DNA of 64,000 nt from Chryseobacterium phocaeense (GTDB lineage: Bacteria; Bacteroidota; Bacteroidia; Flavobacteriales; Weeksellaceae). A program made the translations under genes and the position numbers. Of this stretch, positions 45,295 to 53,342 are shown piece by piece. Numbering within the stretch: the first letter of the stretch is position 1; each line of letters opens with the position of its first letter. A model generated the notes under the pieces. It was given only the letters and a program-made list of their open reading frames with translations. It searched no databases and was not told where the DNA came from. Location: assembly GCF_900169075.1 (NCBI RefSeq), contig NZ_LT827015.1, positions 1,876,158 to 1,940,157 of the forward strand, written 5' to 3'.

Positions 45295-46128
45295 ATGAAA
45301 GATATTCGAATTGCATTGATTGACATGAACAACAACCATGTGAATCAAGGCTTTAGAAATATTAAAGAGATCTCGGAAGCATTCCAGCAAAGCTCTGAGG
45401 AAAATGTAATTATTGAAACATTTGACGTAAGGTTCAAAAATGAAATGCCTGACATCAATGATTTCGATATCTTTATTTCTTCAGGCGGACCGGGGAATCC
45501 ACACCGGGAAGGTCTTGAATGGGAAGAACGCTATGCCGCTTTTCTGGATGGTGTCCTGGAGCACAACCAGTATCATGAAGATAAAAAATACCTGTTCCTG
45601 ATCTGCCATTCATTCCAATTGGCAAGCATTCACTGGAAACTGGGAAATATCTGCAAAAGAAGATCCTATTCTTTCGGAGTAATGCCGGTTCACAAAACGG
45701 AAGAAGGCGAGCAGGAGTTTTTATTCAAAAATCTTCAGGACCCTTTCTACGCGGTAGATTCCAGGGCGTATCAATTTATTGAGCCGGATATGGCACGTTT
45801 TGAAGAACTGGGAATGAAAATCACGGCTATTGAGAAATTCAGACCGCATATCAACCTGGAAAGAGCGGTTATGGCCGTACGGTTTTCAGATGAAATATTC
45901 GGAACCCAGTTTCATCCGGAAGCTGATCCAAAAGGCATGATTGAAAATCTTAAGGACGAGAAAAATAAAGAAGCGATGATCGAGAACTTCGGAATGGAGA
46001 AATATCTTGAAACCGTAGACAGAATTGACGATGAAGACAAGATCATCCTTACCAGAAGCCAGATCCTGCCGAGATTCCTTCAATCCGCAAAAAAAAACAT
46101 CTTGAAGGGATGTGAGGTTTTAGCTTAA
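45295..46128 (+). CDS. Class I glutamine amidotransferase-like protein
   Basis: A 277-residue protein of the GMP-synthase-like class I glutamine amidotransferase group. The triad is visible: nucleophile Cys104 (FLICHSFQLA) and His207/Glu209 (TQFHPEADP). In such operons this domain either releases ammonia from glutamine or works as a gamma-glutamyl-type hydrolase; either would fit a peptide or amide system. The C-terminal part past the domain (about 60 residues) is charged. It closes the five-gene run; the next gene lies beyond a repeat. Confidence 0.87.
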   Translation: MKDIRIALIDMNNNHVNQGFRNIKEISEAFQQSSEENVIIETFDVRFKNEMPDINDFDIFISSGGPGNPHREGLEWEERYAAFLDGVLEHNQYHEDKKYLFLICHSFQLASIHWKLGNICKRRSYSFGVMPVHKTEEGEQEFLFKNLQDPFYAVDSRAYQFIEPDMARFEELGMKITAIEKFRPHINLERAVMAVRFSDEIFGTQFHPEADPKGMIENLKDEKNKEAMIENFGMEKYLETVDRIDDEDKIILTRSQILPRFLQSAKKNILKGCEVLA

Positions 46129-46454
46129 AGAAAAAACGTGAAATTATAATATAAACCACAAAAGACACAAAAGATTTAAACACTTATGTAAAATAAGCAA
46201 TGATTCTAATCGAAGAGAAGAACACTTAAGAATTTGAAAATCTTTGATTTTCATCTTATGTGACCTTTTTTACACAGGATTATTTTAAACCAGCTTAAGT
46301 GACCTAAAGTGTTTAAATCTTTTGTGCCTTTTGTGGTAAAAATTATTCGGTTTTTATATTAATATTTTATTCCGGAATTACGTTAAAACAATAAAAAACA
46401 ATTAAATCGGGCAGAAATGCTCGATTTTTTAAAATCAAATCACAAAGAAAAAAT
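46129..46454. other. Gap with MITE-like repeat
   Basis: The 326-bp gap between the amidotransferase and the 394-residue protein holds the inverted-repeat element at 46155-46337. No gene was found. Whether transcription reads through is unclear. Confidence 0.7.
46155..46337. repeat. MITE-like element with 31-bp terminal inverted repeats
   Basis: Left end ACCACAAAAGACACAAAAGA... (46155-46185) and right end (46307-46337) are inverted copies with 30 of 31 bases equal. The inside (121 bp) carries a GAAAATC / GATTTTC hairpin and no ORF. No target-site duplication could be confirmed. Confidence 0.85.
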
Positions 46455-47639
46455 ATGATCCCGAAATACAGAAAACAGTTCAATCAGGAGTTTTCACAGG
46501 AAAAATACAGCCAGCTTAAAGAATCCCTGGCACAAAAAGGAGGCATAGAACCGGCCTTCAGAATTTCAGAAAGCCCACTTTTCCTTACGAATGAGTTTAA
46601 AAACAAACTTCTGGATGCCAGCGAAAGCATTATAGACCAGATTAAAGAACTTCCTGCTGAAGTCCTCTATAAAGCTGTTCCCGATAACTGCAGGGTTCTC
46701 AATGATACCTGTCAGCCCCACTTTTTCACCATTGATTTCGGCATCTGCCGCAGCGATAACGGAGCAATTGAGCCACAGCTTATAGAGCTTCAGGCCTTTC
46801 CGTCTCTGTATGCCTTTCAAAAGACTTTTGAGGATACGTTCTGCGAGGTGTATCCTTTTCTTTCGGAAATTAAAAACAAAATGCCCCATGATGATTTTAA
46901 AAATCATTTAAAAAAACTGATCATAGGGGAAGAAAACCCTCAACATGTTATCCTGCTTGAAATATTTCCTGAGAAACAGAAAACAGCCATTGATTTCGCC
47001 TTAACGGAGAAATTATTAGGAATTAAAACCGTATGTCTGACCAAAGTGAAAAAAGAAGGCAAAAAATTATTCTATGAAAACGATGGAAAGCCTACTGAAA
47101 TCAAAAGAATCTACAACCGTGTGATTTTTGATGAGCTGGACAGGATTCCCGACTTAAAAGCAGGCTTTGATTTCCGTGACGAACTTGATGTACAATGGAT
47201 CACCCACCCTAACTGGTTCTTTAAGATCTCAAAGTACCTTCTTCCGATGCTGAATCATCAGTTTGTTCCGAAAAGCTACTTTCTCCACGAGTTTCCGGAC
47301 ACTGAAAACCTTGAAAATTTTGTACTGAAACCTTTATTTTCATTTGCCGGAAGCGGAGTAAATCTGAACCCAACAAGAGAAATTACGGAAGCTATTGAAG
47401 ATAAAGAAAATTATATTCTGCAGCGAAAAGTAAACTACGAACCGATCTTTGAAGATATCAACGGAGAATTTTCAAAAGCGGAAATCCGCCTTCTCTATAT
47501 CTGGCATGAAAATGAAGACCGTCCCGTTCTCCTTGAAAACCTGGGAAGAATGACCAAAGCTGCGATGGTGAATGTGGATTTTAACAAAAAAGATGCGATC
47601 TGGATTGGAAGTTCCAATGCGTTTTTTGCGGAGGAATAA
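46455..47639 (+). CDS. Unfamiliar protein, ATP-grasp-like
   Basis: A 394-residue protein with no firm family. The C-terminal half has ATP-grasp-like features: FVLKPLFSFAGSGVNLNP (Lys in the nucleotide-holding position), YILQRKVNYEP, then KAEIRLLYIWHE and a late LLENLGRMTKAA. The N-terminal half has WH/N-rich segments (CRVLNDTCQPHFFTIDFG) reminiscent of circularly arranged ATP-grasp or glutathionylspermidine-synthase-like proteins; this is a weak inference. Position after the amidoligase operon and before cphA fits an amide-bond-forming role. No signal peptide or membrane helix. Confidence 0.7.
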   Translation: MIPKYRKQFNQEFSQEKYSQLKESLAQKGGIEPAFRISESPLFLTNEFKNKLLDASESIIDQIKELPAEVLYKAVPDNCRVLNDTCQPHFFTIDFGICRSDNGAIEPQLIELQAFPSLYAFQKTFEDTFCEVYPFLSEIKNKMPHDDFKNHLKKLIIGEENPQHVILLEIFPEKQKTAIDFALTEKLLGIKTVCLTKVKKEGKKLFYENDGKPTEIKRIYNRVIFDELDRIPDLKAGFDFRDELDVQWITHPNWFFKISKYLLPMLNHQFVPKSYFLHEFPDTENLENFVLKPLFSFAGSGVNLNPTREITEAIEDKENYILQRKVNYEPIFEDINGEFSKAEIRLLYIWHENEDRPVLLENLGRMTKAAMVNVDFNKKDAIWIGSSNAFFAEE

Positions 47640-47650
47640 TTTTTTATTTT

Positions 47651-47993
47651 AAATCTCTCGCGGATTAAGCAGATCCGGCAGATTTAATCTATGGTTTGTT
47701 GGAAAACGCTAAGGCGCAAGGGTTTTTACAAATAAACTGTTTTAGGGCGCTAGAAAATCAAAGATTTTCAGCAAAGACAGATGTGATGAATAAGGTTACT
47801 TGATTCCTTGGATTGACGGCGGTATACAATTTTATCGAAGATAAAATCCTTGCGCCTTAACAGCAGAAAGCAGATAAAAAATTAGCGTCTTTGCGTTTTT
47901 CCAATATGTTTATGTAAAATCTTTCGCAGATTGAGCTGATGATGCAGATTTAATGCATAAAAACATTTGACGGATCTGCTTAATCCGCGAGAG
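47651..47993. repeat. Composite nested inverted-repeat element
   Basis: Outer ends CTCTCGCGGATTAAGCAGAT.. (47655-47677) and 47971-47993 are perfect 23-bp inverted copies. Inside, GCTAAGGCGCAAGGGTTTT-type arms (47706-47726 and 47843-47860) pair, and a 38-bp imperfect direct repeat links 47651-47688 with 47917-47954. Looks like one mobile element inserted inside another, or a decayed composite. Confidence 0.82.
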
Positions 47994-48000
47994 AAAAAAC

Positions 48001-48031
48001 AAAAACGGCTGAAAAATTCAGCCGTTTTTTA
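48001..48031. terminator. Terminator at cphA, probably bidirectional
   Basis: A 9-bp stem ACGGCTGAA / TTCAGCCGT with a 3-nt loop, A-run to the left and T-run to the right, 17 bp past the cphA stop. Confidence 0.9.
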
Positions 48032-48047
48032 TGTTTATTTATTGAGT

Positions 48048-50678
48048 TTATGAATTTTTATCATCTTCAAGGAGTTCCCGTGCCTGGTATTCCTGTACAA
48101 GATCAATGGCATTGGAAATCACGTCACTTAATGCAGTGATGAAGGTTCCGTCTTCAGCCATGCCCATTGCGTGTTTTAAAGCTTCAATTTCTTTTGGAAT
48201 GATCTCATAGCTTACATCTTTTCCTGAAGACTGCATGCCTTCAATGATCAGTCCGTTGATTTCATCTTCCGTTCTTCCCCGCAGATGCTTTTCATTTCTG
48301 ATGATGATATGGTCAAACATTCTACCGGCAATTTTCCCACACTCTCTGATATCACCGTCACGCCGGTCGCCTACCCCTGAGATAATTCCTATTTTCTTGG
48401 TAGATTCCACATTTTTAAGATAATCTTCGATGGCTTCATATCCTGACGGATTGTGGGCAAAATCAATGAGTACTTTAAAGCTTTTGAATTTAAAAATATT
48501 CAGTCTTCCCGGTGTAAGCTGGGCACTTGGAATGAAAGTTCTCAAAGAGTTGGAAATATCTTCAATTCCAAAGCCATACAGATAACTCGCCAAACTTGCT
48601 GCCAGCACATTCTCGATCATAAATCTGGCTTTGCCTTCCATTGTAATAGGGAAATCTTTGGCTTTTCCGATCCTGATTTTCCAGTCACCTTTCTTGATGG
48701 TTACAAAACCCTCTTCGTACACACAGGTGATCTTTCCTTCTTTGGCAAATTTTACGATATGCGGATTGTTCTCATCCATACTGAAGATTGCAACATTACT
48801 GTCAAGATCATTAATGATCTTCATAGAATATTCGTTGTCTGCATTCAGAACGCTCCAGCCGTTTTTCTTTACACTGTCCAGAACCACTCTTTTTACCTTC
48901 GTAAGGTCTTTCAGATTATGAATATCATTCAGTCCCAAATGATCTTCTTCAATATTAGTCAAAACCCCGATATCACACTGTGAATATCCTAATCCCGAAC
49001 GCAGAATCCCTCCTCTGGCAGTTTCCAGAACGGCAAATTCAACGGTAGGATCTTTTAAGACGAATTCAGCAGAAAGCGGTCCGGTAGTATCTCCTTTGGA
49101 AAGCATCGTATTCTGGATATAAATCCCGTCGGAAGTAGTGAAGCCTACTCTGTAGCCGTTGCTTTTTACAATATGTGAGATCAGTCGCGTAGTTGTTGTT
49201 TTTCCATTGGTTCCGGTTACCGCAATAATCGGGATGGTACAAGGTTTTCCCGGAGGATACAGCATATCCACTACCGGAGCCGCTACGTTTCTCGGAAGAC
49301 CTTCGCTTGGGGCCAGGTGCATTCTGAATCCCGGTGCAGCATTCACTTCTATAATGGCAGCGCCACTTTCTTTCAGCGGCTGGGTAAGGTTTTCAGCCAT
49401 AATATCGATACCGCAGACATCCAGACCTATAATTTTGGAAACCCTTTCTGCCATGGTGATATTCTCCGGGTGTACCATGTCCGTAACATCAATGGAGGTT
49501 CCTCCGGTAGATAGGTTGGCTGTAGATTTCAGATACACCACTTCTCCTTTCTGGGGTACTGTTTCAAGTGTATACTGCAGCTTGTCAAGAAGCTCCAGCG
49601 TATCTTTATCCACCTCTATTTCCGTAAGAACGTTTTCGTGGCCATAGCCTCTTCTCGGATCTTTATTTTCTTTGTCAATTAGCTCCTGAAGATTCAATTC
49701 ACCATCTCCTACTACGTGGGCTGGTACTCTTCTTGCCGCAGCAACCATTTTATTATTAATCACCAGTACCCTGAAATCATATCCTGTGATGTATTTTTCT
49801 ACAATTACTTTTTTGGAATATTTCTGGGCATGTTCCAGACCTAATTTTGCAGCTTCCCAATTATTAACATTGATGGATGAGCCTTTTCCATGGTTCCCGT
49901 CCAGTGGTTTTAAAACAATCGGATAACCTATTTTTCTGATCACTCCGTTTAAGCCTTCTTCATCCACTACAAGATCGCCTACCGGAACAGGGATTGCCGC
50001 ATCGTGAAGCATTTTTTTGGTTAATTCTTTATTACAGGCAATATCTACGGCAATAGAACTTGTTTTTCCGGTTATGGTAGCCTGAAAACGCTGCTGATTT
50101 ACCCCATAACCCAACTGTACCAGGGAATTTGTTCCCAGTCTTATCCATGGGATTTTTCTTGAAACAGCTTCTTCTACAATACTTCCCGTAGAAGGACCAA
50201 GACGTACGCGCTCCCTGATCTCCTTTAGCTTCTGGATACAGGCATTCAGATCATATTCTTTATCTTCAATTAAAGCCTGGGCAATTTTTACAGATTCTTC
50301 CGCAGCATAAATTCCCGCATTTTCTTCAATATAATTAAAAACTACATTATAAACACCTGGCGACTTTGTTTCACGCGTTCTTCCGAATCCGACATCCATT
50401 CCGGCCAGGGTCTGTATTTCCAGGGCGATATGTTCTATGACATGTCCCATCCAGGTTCCTGTTTCAATCCGGTGAAAAAAACCTCCTTCCACTCCCTCTG
50501 AGCATCTATGAGTAAATAAAGATGGGATCAGTTTTTCAATCCTTTCCCTAAACCCGTCGATCTTATTGGTAGGATAATTTTCCATTTCCTCAAGATCCAA
50601 CCTCATCTGAATCAGCTTCTTCCTTCTGATACTCCAGATATTCGGGCCGCGCAGTGCCTGTATCTTCTCAATTTTCAT
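48048..50678 (-). CDS. cphA: Cyanophycin synthetase
   Basis: Polymerises Asp and Arg into cyanophycin (multi-L-arginyl-poly-L-aspartate) using ATP, without ribosomes. The 876-residue protein has the full CphA plan: N-terminal domain (1-160), ATP-grasp domain (about 220-470, with VLKPLDGNHGKGSSINV) and a Mur-ligase-like domain with P-loop GTNGKTTT at 489-496. Length matches characterised enzymes. It is divergent from cphB across 200 bp, with an isoaspartyl peptidase beyond, giving a full make-and-break set. A -7 element is at 50724-50731. Confidence 0.95.
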   Translation of the reverse strand: MKIEKIQALRGPNIWSIRRKKLIQMRLDLEEMENYPTNKIDGFRERIEKLIPSLFTHRCSEGVEGGFFHRIETGTWMGHVIEHIALEIQTLAGMDVGFGRTRETKSPGVYNVVFNYIEENAGIYAAEESVKIAQALIEDKEYDLNACIQKLKEIRERVRLGPSTGSIVEEAVSRKIPWIRLGTNSLVQLGYGVNQQRFQATITGKTSSIAVDIACNKELTKKMLHDAAIPVPVGDLVVDEEGLNGVIRKIGYPIVLKPLDGNHGKGSSINVNNWEAAKLGLEHAQKYSKKVIVEKYITGYDFRVLVINNKMVAAARRVPAHVVGDGELNLQELIDKENKDPRRGYGHENVLTEIEVDKDTLELLDKLQYTLETVPQKGEVVYLKSTANLSTGGTSIDVTDMVHPENITMAERVSKIIGLDVCGIDIMAENLTQPLKESGAAIIEVNAAPGFRMHLAPSEGLPRNVAAPVVDMLYPPGKPCTIPIIAVTGTNGKTTTTRLISHIVKSNGYRVGFTTSDGIYIQNTMLSKGDTTGPLSAEFVLKDPTVEFAVLETARGGILRSGLGYSQCDIGVLTNIEEDHLGLNDIHNLKDLTKVKRVVLDSVKKNGWSVLNADNEYSMKIINDLDSNVAIFSMDENNPHIVKFAKEGKITCVYEEGFVTIKKGDWKIRIGKAKDFPITMEGKARFMIENVLAASLASYLYGFGIEDISNSLRTFIPSAQLTPGRLNIFKFKSFKVLIDFAHNPSGYEAIEDYLKNVESTKKIGIISGVGDRRDGDIRECGKIAGRMFDHIIIRNEKHLRGRTEDEINGLIIEGMQSSGKDVSYEIIPKEIEALKHAMGMAEDGTFITALSDVISNAIDLVQEYQARELLEDDKNS

Positions 50679-50723
50679 AATCTATTTGTATTTTTATCTG
50701 TTAACAATAACTCCTTCAGAAAT

Positions 50724-50731
50724 CAAAGATA
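50724..50731 (-). promoter_or_regulatory. Putative -7 element of cphA
   Basis: Minus-strand TATCTTTG matches TAnnTTTG, 45 bp upstream of the cphA ATG. Confidence 0.45.
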
Positions 50732-50864
50732 ATGTAAAAGCCTAAACGAAACTATACCACGCTTAAAGATTTCTCAAGAAAAAATAAGAAAAAATTAACA
50801 ATCCTAAAACATTAAAAATCAATTTAAAATGTGCTATGAATTTCGCTAAATGTTAATTATTTTT

Positions 50865-50872
50865 TAAATTTG
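50865..50872 (+). promoter_or_regulatory. Putative -7 element of cphB
   Basis: TAAATTTG matches TAnnTTTG and ends 6 bp before the ATG at 50879, implying a leaderless or nearly leaderless mRNA. Confidence 0.5.
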
Positions 50873-50878
50873 TGCACT

Positions 50879-51769
50879 ATGATGAAACCCGTTGGAAAAC
50901 TTATTATTATCGGAGGCGCTGTAAACAAAGGAAGCTTTGCAGAAACCGATTTCGACCAGAATATTGAAAAAAATCTTAACTTTTTTGAAAGAGGGATCTT
51001 GCGAAAGATCATAAACGAATCCAAGCACAAGGAGAACTCTGTCATCGAAATTGTTACCACAGCCTCACAAATCCCACAAATTGTAGGGACGGAATATAAA
51101 AAAGCATTTGAATTTTTAGGAGCCAAAAATGTAAATATCATTGATATCCACAACCGGGATGAAGCCAATTCTGATGCCATGGCCGCAAGAGCCAATGCCG
51201 CTGATGTAGTGATGTTCACTGGAGGGGACCAGCTAAGGCTAACGTCTATCCTTGGCGGTACAAGATTCCACGATACTATTTTACTGAAATACCAGGAACA
51301 GGACTTTATATACTCCGGAACTTCTGCCGGTGCTGCTGCGGCTTCTGAAAATATGATCTATCAGGGAAGCAGCTCGGAGTCTCTTTTAAAAGGTGAAATA
51401 AAAACCACCCAGGGTCTTGGACTTATCGACAATGTAATTATTGATACCCACTTTGTACAGAGAGGAAGAATCGGGAGACTTTTCCAGGCTGTTGTGAACA
51501 ATCCGAGAACCTTAGGGATAGGACTTGGTGAAGATACCGGACTTTTCATCCACAATGATGTGATGACTGCAGTAGGATCCGGCCTTGTCATCCTGGTAGA
51601 CGGAAGATTCATTAAAGATACCAATCTTACCAATATCAATCTAGGAGAACCTATTTCCATTGATAATCTTACGGTTCATGTGATGTCTATGAATGATCAT
51701 TATGATCTTACCACGAAAAAACTTACGATCGAAAACTCGCAGTTTAACCCGATACCGCAGGATAAATAA
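50879..51769 (+). CDS. cphB: Cyanophycinase
   Basis: Serine peptidase (family S51) that cuts cyanophycin into beta-Asp-Arg dipeptides. The start is the ATG at 50879 or the next ATG 3 bp on; an in-frame TTG at 50870 overlaps the -7 element and is rejected. The 296-residue protein has the nucleophile Ser in YSGTSAGAAAAS (about residue 149) and the early block KLIIIGGAVNKG and IDTHFVQRGRIGRL. No signal peptide, so intracellular. Divergent from cphA. Confidence 0.95.
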   Translation: MMKPVGKLIIIGGAVNKGSFAETDFDQNIEKNLNFFERGILRKIINESKHKENSVIEIVTTASQIPQIVGTEYKKAFEFLGAKNVNIIDIHNRDEANSDAMAARANAADVVMFTGGDQLRLTSILGGTRFHDTILLKYQEQDFIYSGTSAGAAAASENMIYQGSSSESLLKGEIKTTQGLGLIDNVIIDTHFVQRGRIGRLFQAVVNNPRTLGIGLGEDTGLFIHNDVMTAVGSGLVILVDGRFIKDTNLTNINLGEPISIDNLTVHVMSMNDHYDLTTKKLTIENSQFNPIPQDK

Positions 51770-51883
51770 TGTGAATGGTGAATAGTCAATAGTCAATTAT
51801 TGAACAGGCATTTCACCATCTGAAATTTTTATCCTTATCTTTAAAATTGATCATTGATTTTTCACAATTGACAGATACAAACT

Positions 51884-52726
51884 ATGAAAATAATCATCCA
51901 CGGCGGTTTCTTCTCTGAAAGTGATCAGAGCCATGAAGTAAAAACTGCCAAACAGAATTCCCTGAAACAGATTGCCCAAAAGGCTTTTGAATATCTTCAG
52001 AATCATTCTGCATTTGAGACTGCTGCTTATGCTGTTTCTTTGCTGGAAGACGATCCGCTGTACAATGCAGGAATAGGTTCGCAGATCCAAAGTGACGGCG
52101 TGATCCGGATGAGTGCGGCCATTATGGATGGTGAAACCCAGAAACTGAGTGGAGTAATCAATCTTCAGGAGGTGAAAAATCCAATTTTGGTGGCCAAAGA
52201 ATTGATTGGGGAAGATGACCGCGTTTTAGGAGGAAAAGGAGCGAAAATCTATGCTTCTGAGCACGGTTTCGAAAATTTCTCCACTGAAATTCCCCAAAGA
52301 AGAAAAGAATATGAAGCCAAAATAGCTAACGGAGGAAAAGGTACCGTAGGCTGTGTGGCACTTGATAAAGACGGAAAACTGGCTGTAGCCACTTCTACCG
52401 GCGGAAAAGGATTTGAGATTCCCGGAAGAATTTCAGATTCAGCCACGGTGGCGGGAAATTATGCCAACGCCATCTGTGCCGTAAGCTGTACAGGCGTAGG
52501 AGAAGATATTGTAAGCAATGCGACAGCCGCCAAGATTGTCACCAGAACCACTGATGGGATGAGCCTTGAACAGGCCTTTAACAAGACTTTTGAGGAACTG
52601 AAAACCATCGACGGATTTGCAGGCGCTATTGCCATTGACAAAGACGGAAATATGTATCATCAGGATTCTTATCCTACGATGGTATTTGCAAGTTTTGATG
52701 GTGAAGAATTTAAGGTCTTTTCATAA
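51884..52726 (+). CDS. iaaA: Plant-type isoaspartyl peptidase/L-asparaginase
   Basis: N-terminal nucleophile hydrolase that cleaves itself and then hydrolyses beta-aspartyl dipeptides. The 280-residue protein has the autoprocessing site GKGTVGCV with nucleophile Thr154 and a preceding YNAGIGSQIQSDG block. In cyanophycin turnover such an enzyme finishes the beta-Asp-Arg dipeptide released by CphB, so it probably completes this local pathway. No signal peptide. It lies 114 bp after cphB on the same strand. Confidence 0.92.
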   Translation: MKIIIHGGFFSESDQSHEVKTAKQNSLKQIAQKAFEYLQNHSAFETAAYAVSLLEDDPLYNAGIGSQIQSDGVIRMSAAIMDGETQKLSGVINLQEVKNPILVAKELIGEDDRVLGGKGAKIYASEHGFENFSTEIPQRRKEYEAKIANGGKGTVGCVALDKDGKLAVATSTGGKGFEIPGRISDSATVAGNYANAICAVSCTGVGEDIVSNATAAKIVTRTTDGMSLEQAFNKTFEELKTIDGFAGAIAIDKDGNMYHQDSYPTMVFASFDGEEFKVFS

Positions 52727-52760
52727 TTTTAACATTTTTTTATCATGGTGTCCTAATTTT

Positions 52761-52778
52761 TTGGCACGCATTTTACAT
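52761..52778 (+). promoter_or_regulatory. Putative sigma-54-type promoter of the YtxH-like gene
   Basis: TTGGCACGCATTTTACAT fits the -24/-12 pattern TGGCAC-N5-TTGCA with one change at the -12 box (TTACA). It sits 48 bp before the ATG at 52826. Confidence 0.55.
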
Positions 52779-52825
52779 GTTTACCAGTAACAAATTTTAA
52801 TACACAATTTTAAAAAATAGAAATC

Positions 52826-53062
52826 ATGGGAAACAAAGCAAAAGGTTTATTAGCTCTATTAGGTATTGGTGCTTTAGCATATTGGAAATACAAAAATTCC
52901 ACTCCTGAAGAAAAGCAGGCAGTAAAAGATAAAATCAATACGGCTAAAGACAATCTGAATAAATGGGGAAATGATATGAAAAATAAAGCGAATGAAGTGG
53001 CTTCCCAGGTTCAGAACAAAGTAGATGAAGCTAAAACAAAAGCTGAAGATTCAGTAAGCTAA
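52826..53062 (+). CDS. YtxH-domain-like small protein
   Basis: A 78-residue protein: a short hydrophobic N-terminal segment (GLLALLGIGALAYWKYK, about 7-23) followed by a charged amphipathic helix rich in Lys, Asp, Asn and Ala (about 30-75). This is the pattern of YtxH/gas-vesicle-GvpP-like stress proteins. Function unknown; sigma-54-like promoter and own terminator suggest stress- or nutrient-linked control (inference). Confidence 0.8.
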   Translation: MGNKAKGLLALLGIGALAYWKYKNSTPEEKQAVKDKINTAKDNLNKWGNDMKNKANEVASQVQNKVDEAKTKAEDSVS

Positions 53063-53097
53063 AATCAGGTTAGTTTTTTTTTAACATTCATATATAG

Positions 53098-53135
53098 AAA
53101 GTCATCACAGTCTCAGGATTGTGATGACTTTTTTT
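53098..53135 (+). terminator. Terminator of the YtxH-like gene
   Basis: Stem AAAGTCATCACA / TGTGATGACTTT with a 10-nt loop and seven T. Confidence 0.9.
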
Positions 53136-53342
53136 ATTTGTGAATGCTTTTATTTTTTTCACGCAAAGGCTGATTCTTGTACTGTATATTCTAAAGAGAG
53201 CAAAGGAGCATCAATCTTCGATTGATTTGATTAAGGAAAGTTTTATTAATTTCTTTAAAATACATCATGCAATTTTAAAGCTGGGTTTTACTATTAACGC
53301 CTGGTAGTAGCTTCCAGCTCCCTTCTTCCCTCTTCCTGCCTT
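53136..53342. other. Gap with repeat fragments
   Basis: No gene. Contains fragments like those elsewhere: ACGCAAAGGCTGATT (compare 47706 region words) and AGCTTCCAGCTCCCTTCTTCC (like the ends at 32808-32824), probably decayed dispersed repeats. Confidence 0.5.

Larger units (their letters stand above)
47640..48047. other. Repeat-filled gap between the ATP-grasp-like gene and cphA
   Basis: The 408-bp convergent gap is almost entirely a nested inverted-repeat element (47651-47993) plus a terminator (48001-48031). No gene was found. Confidence 0.75.
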
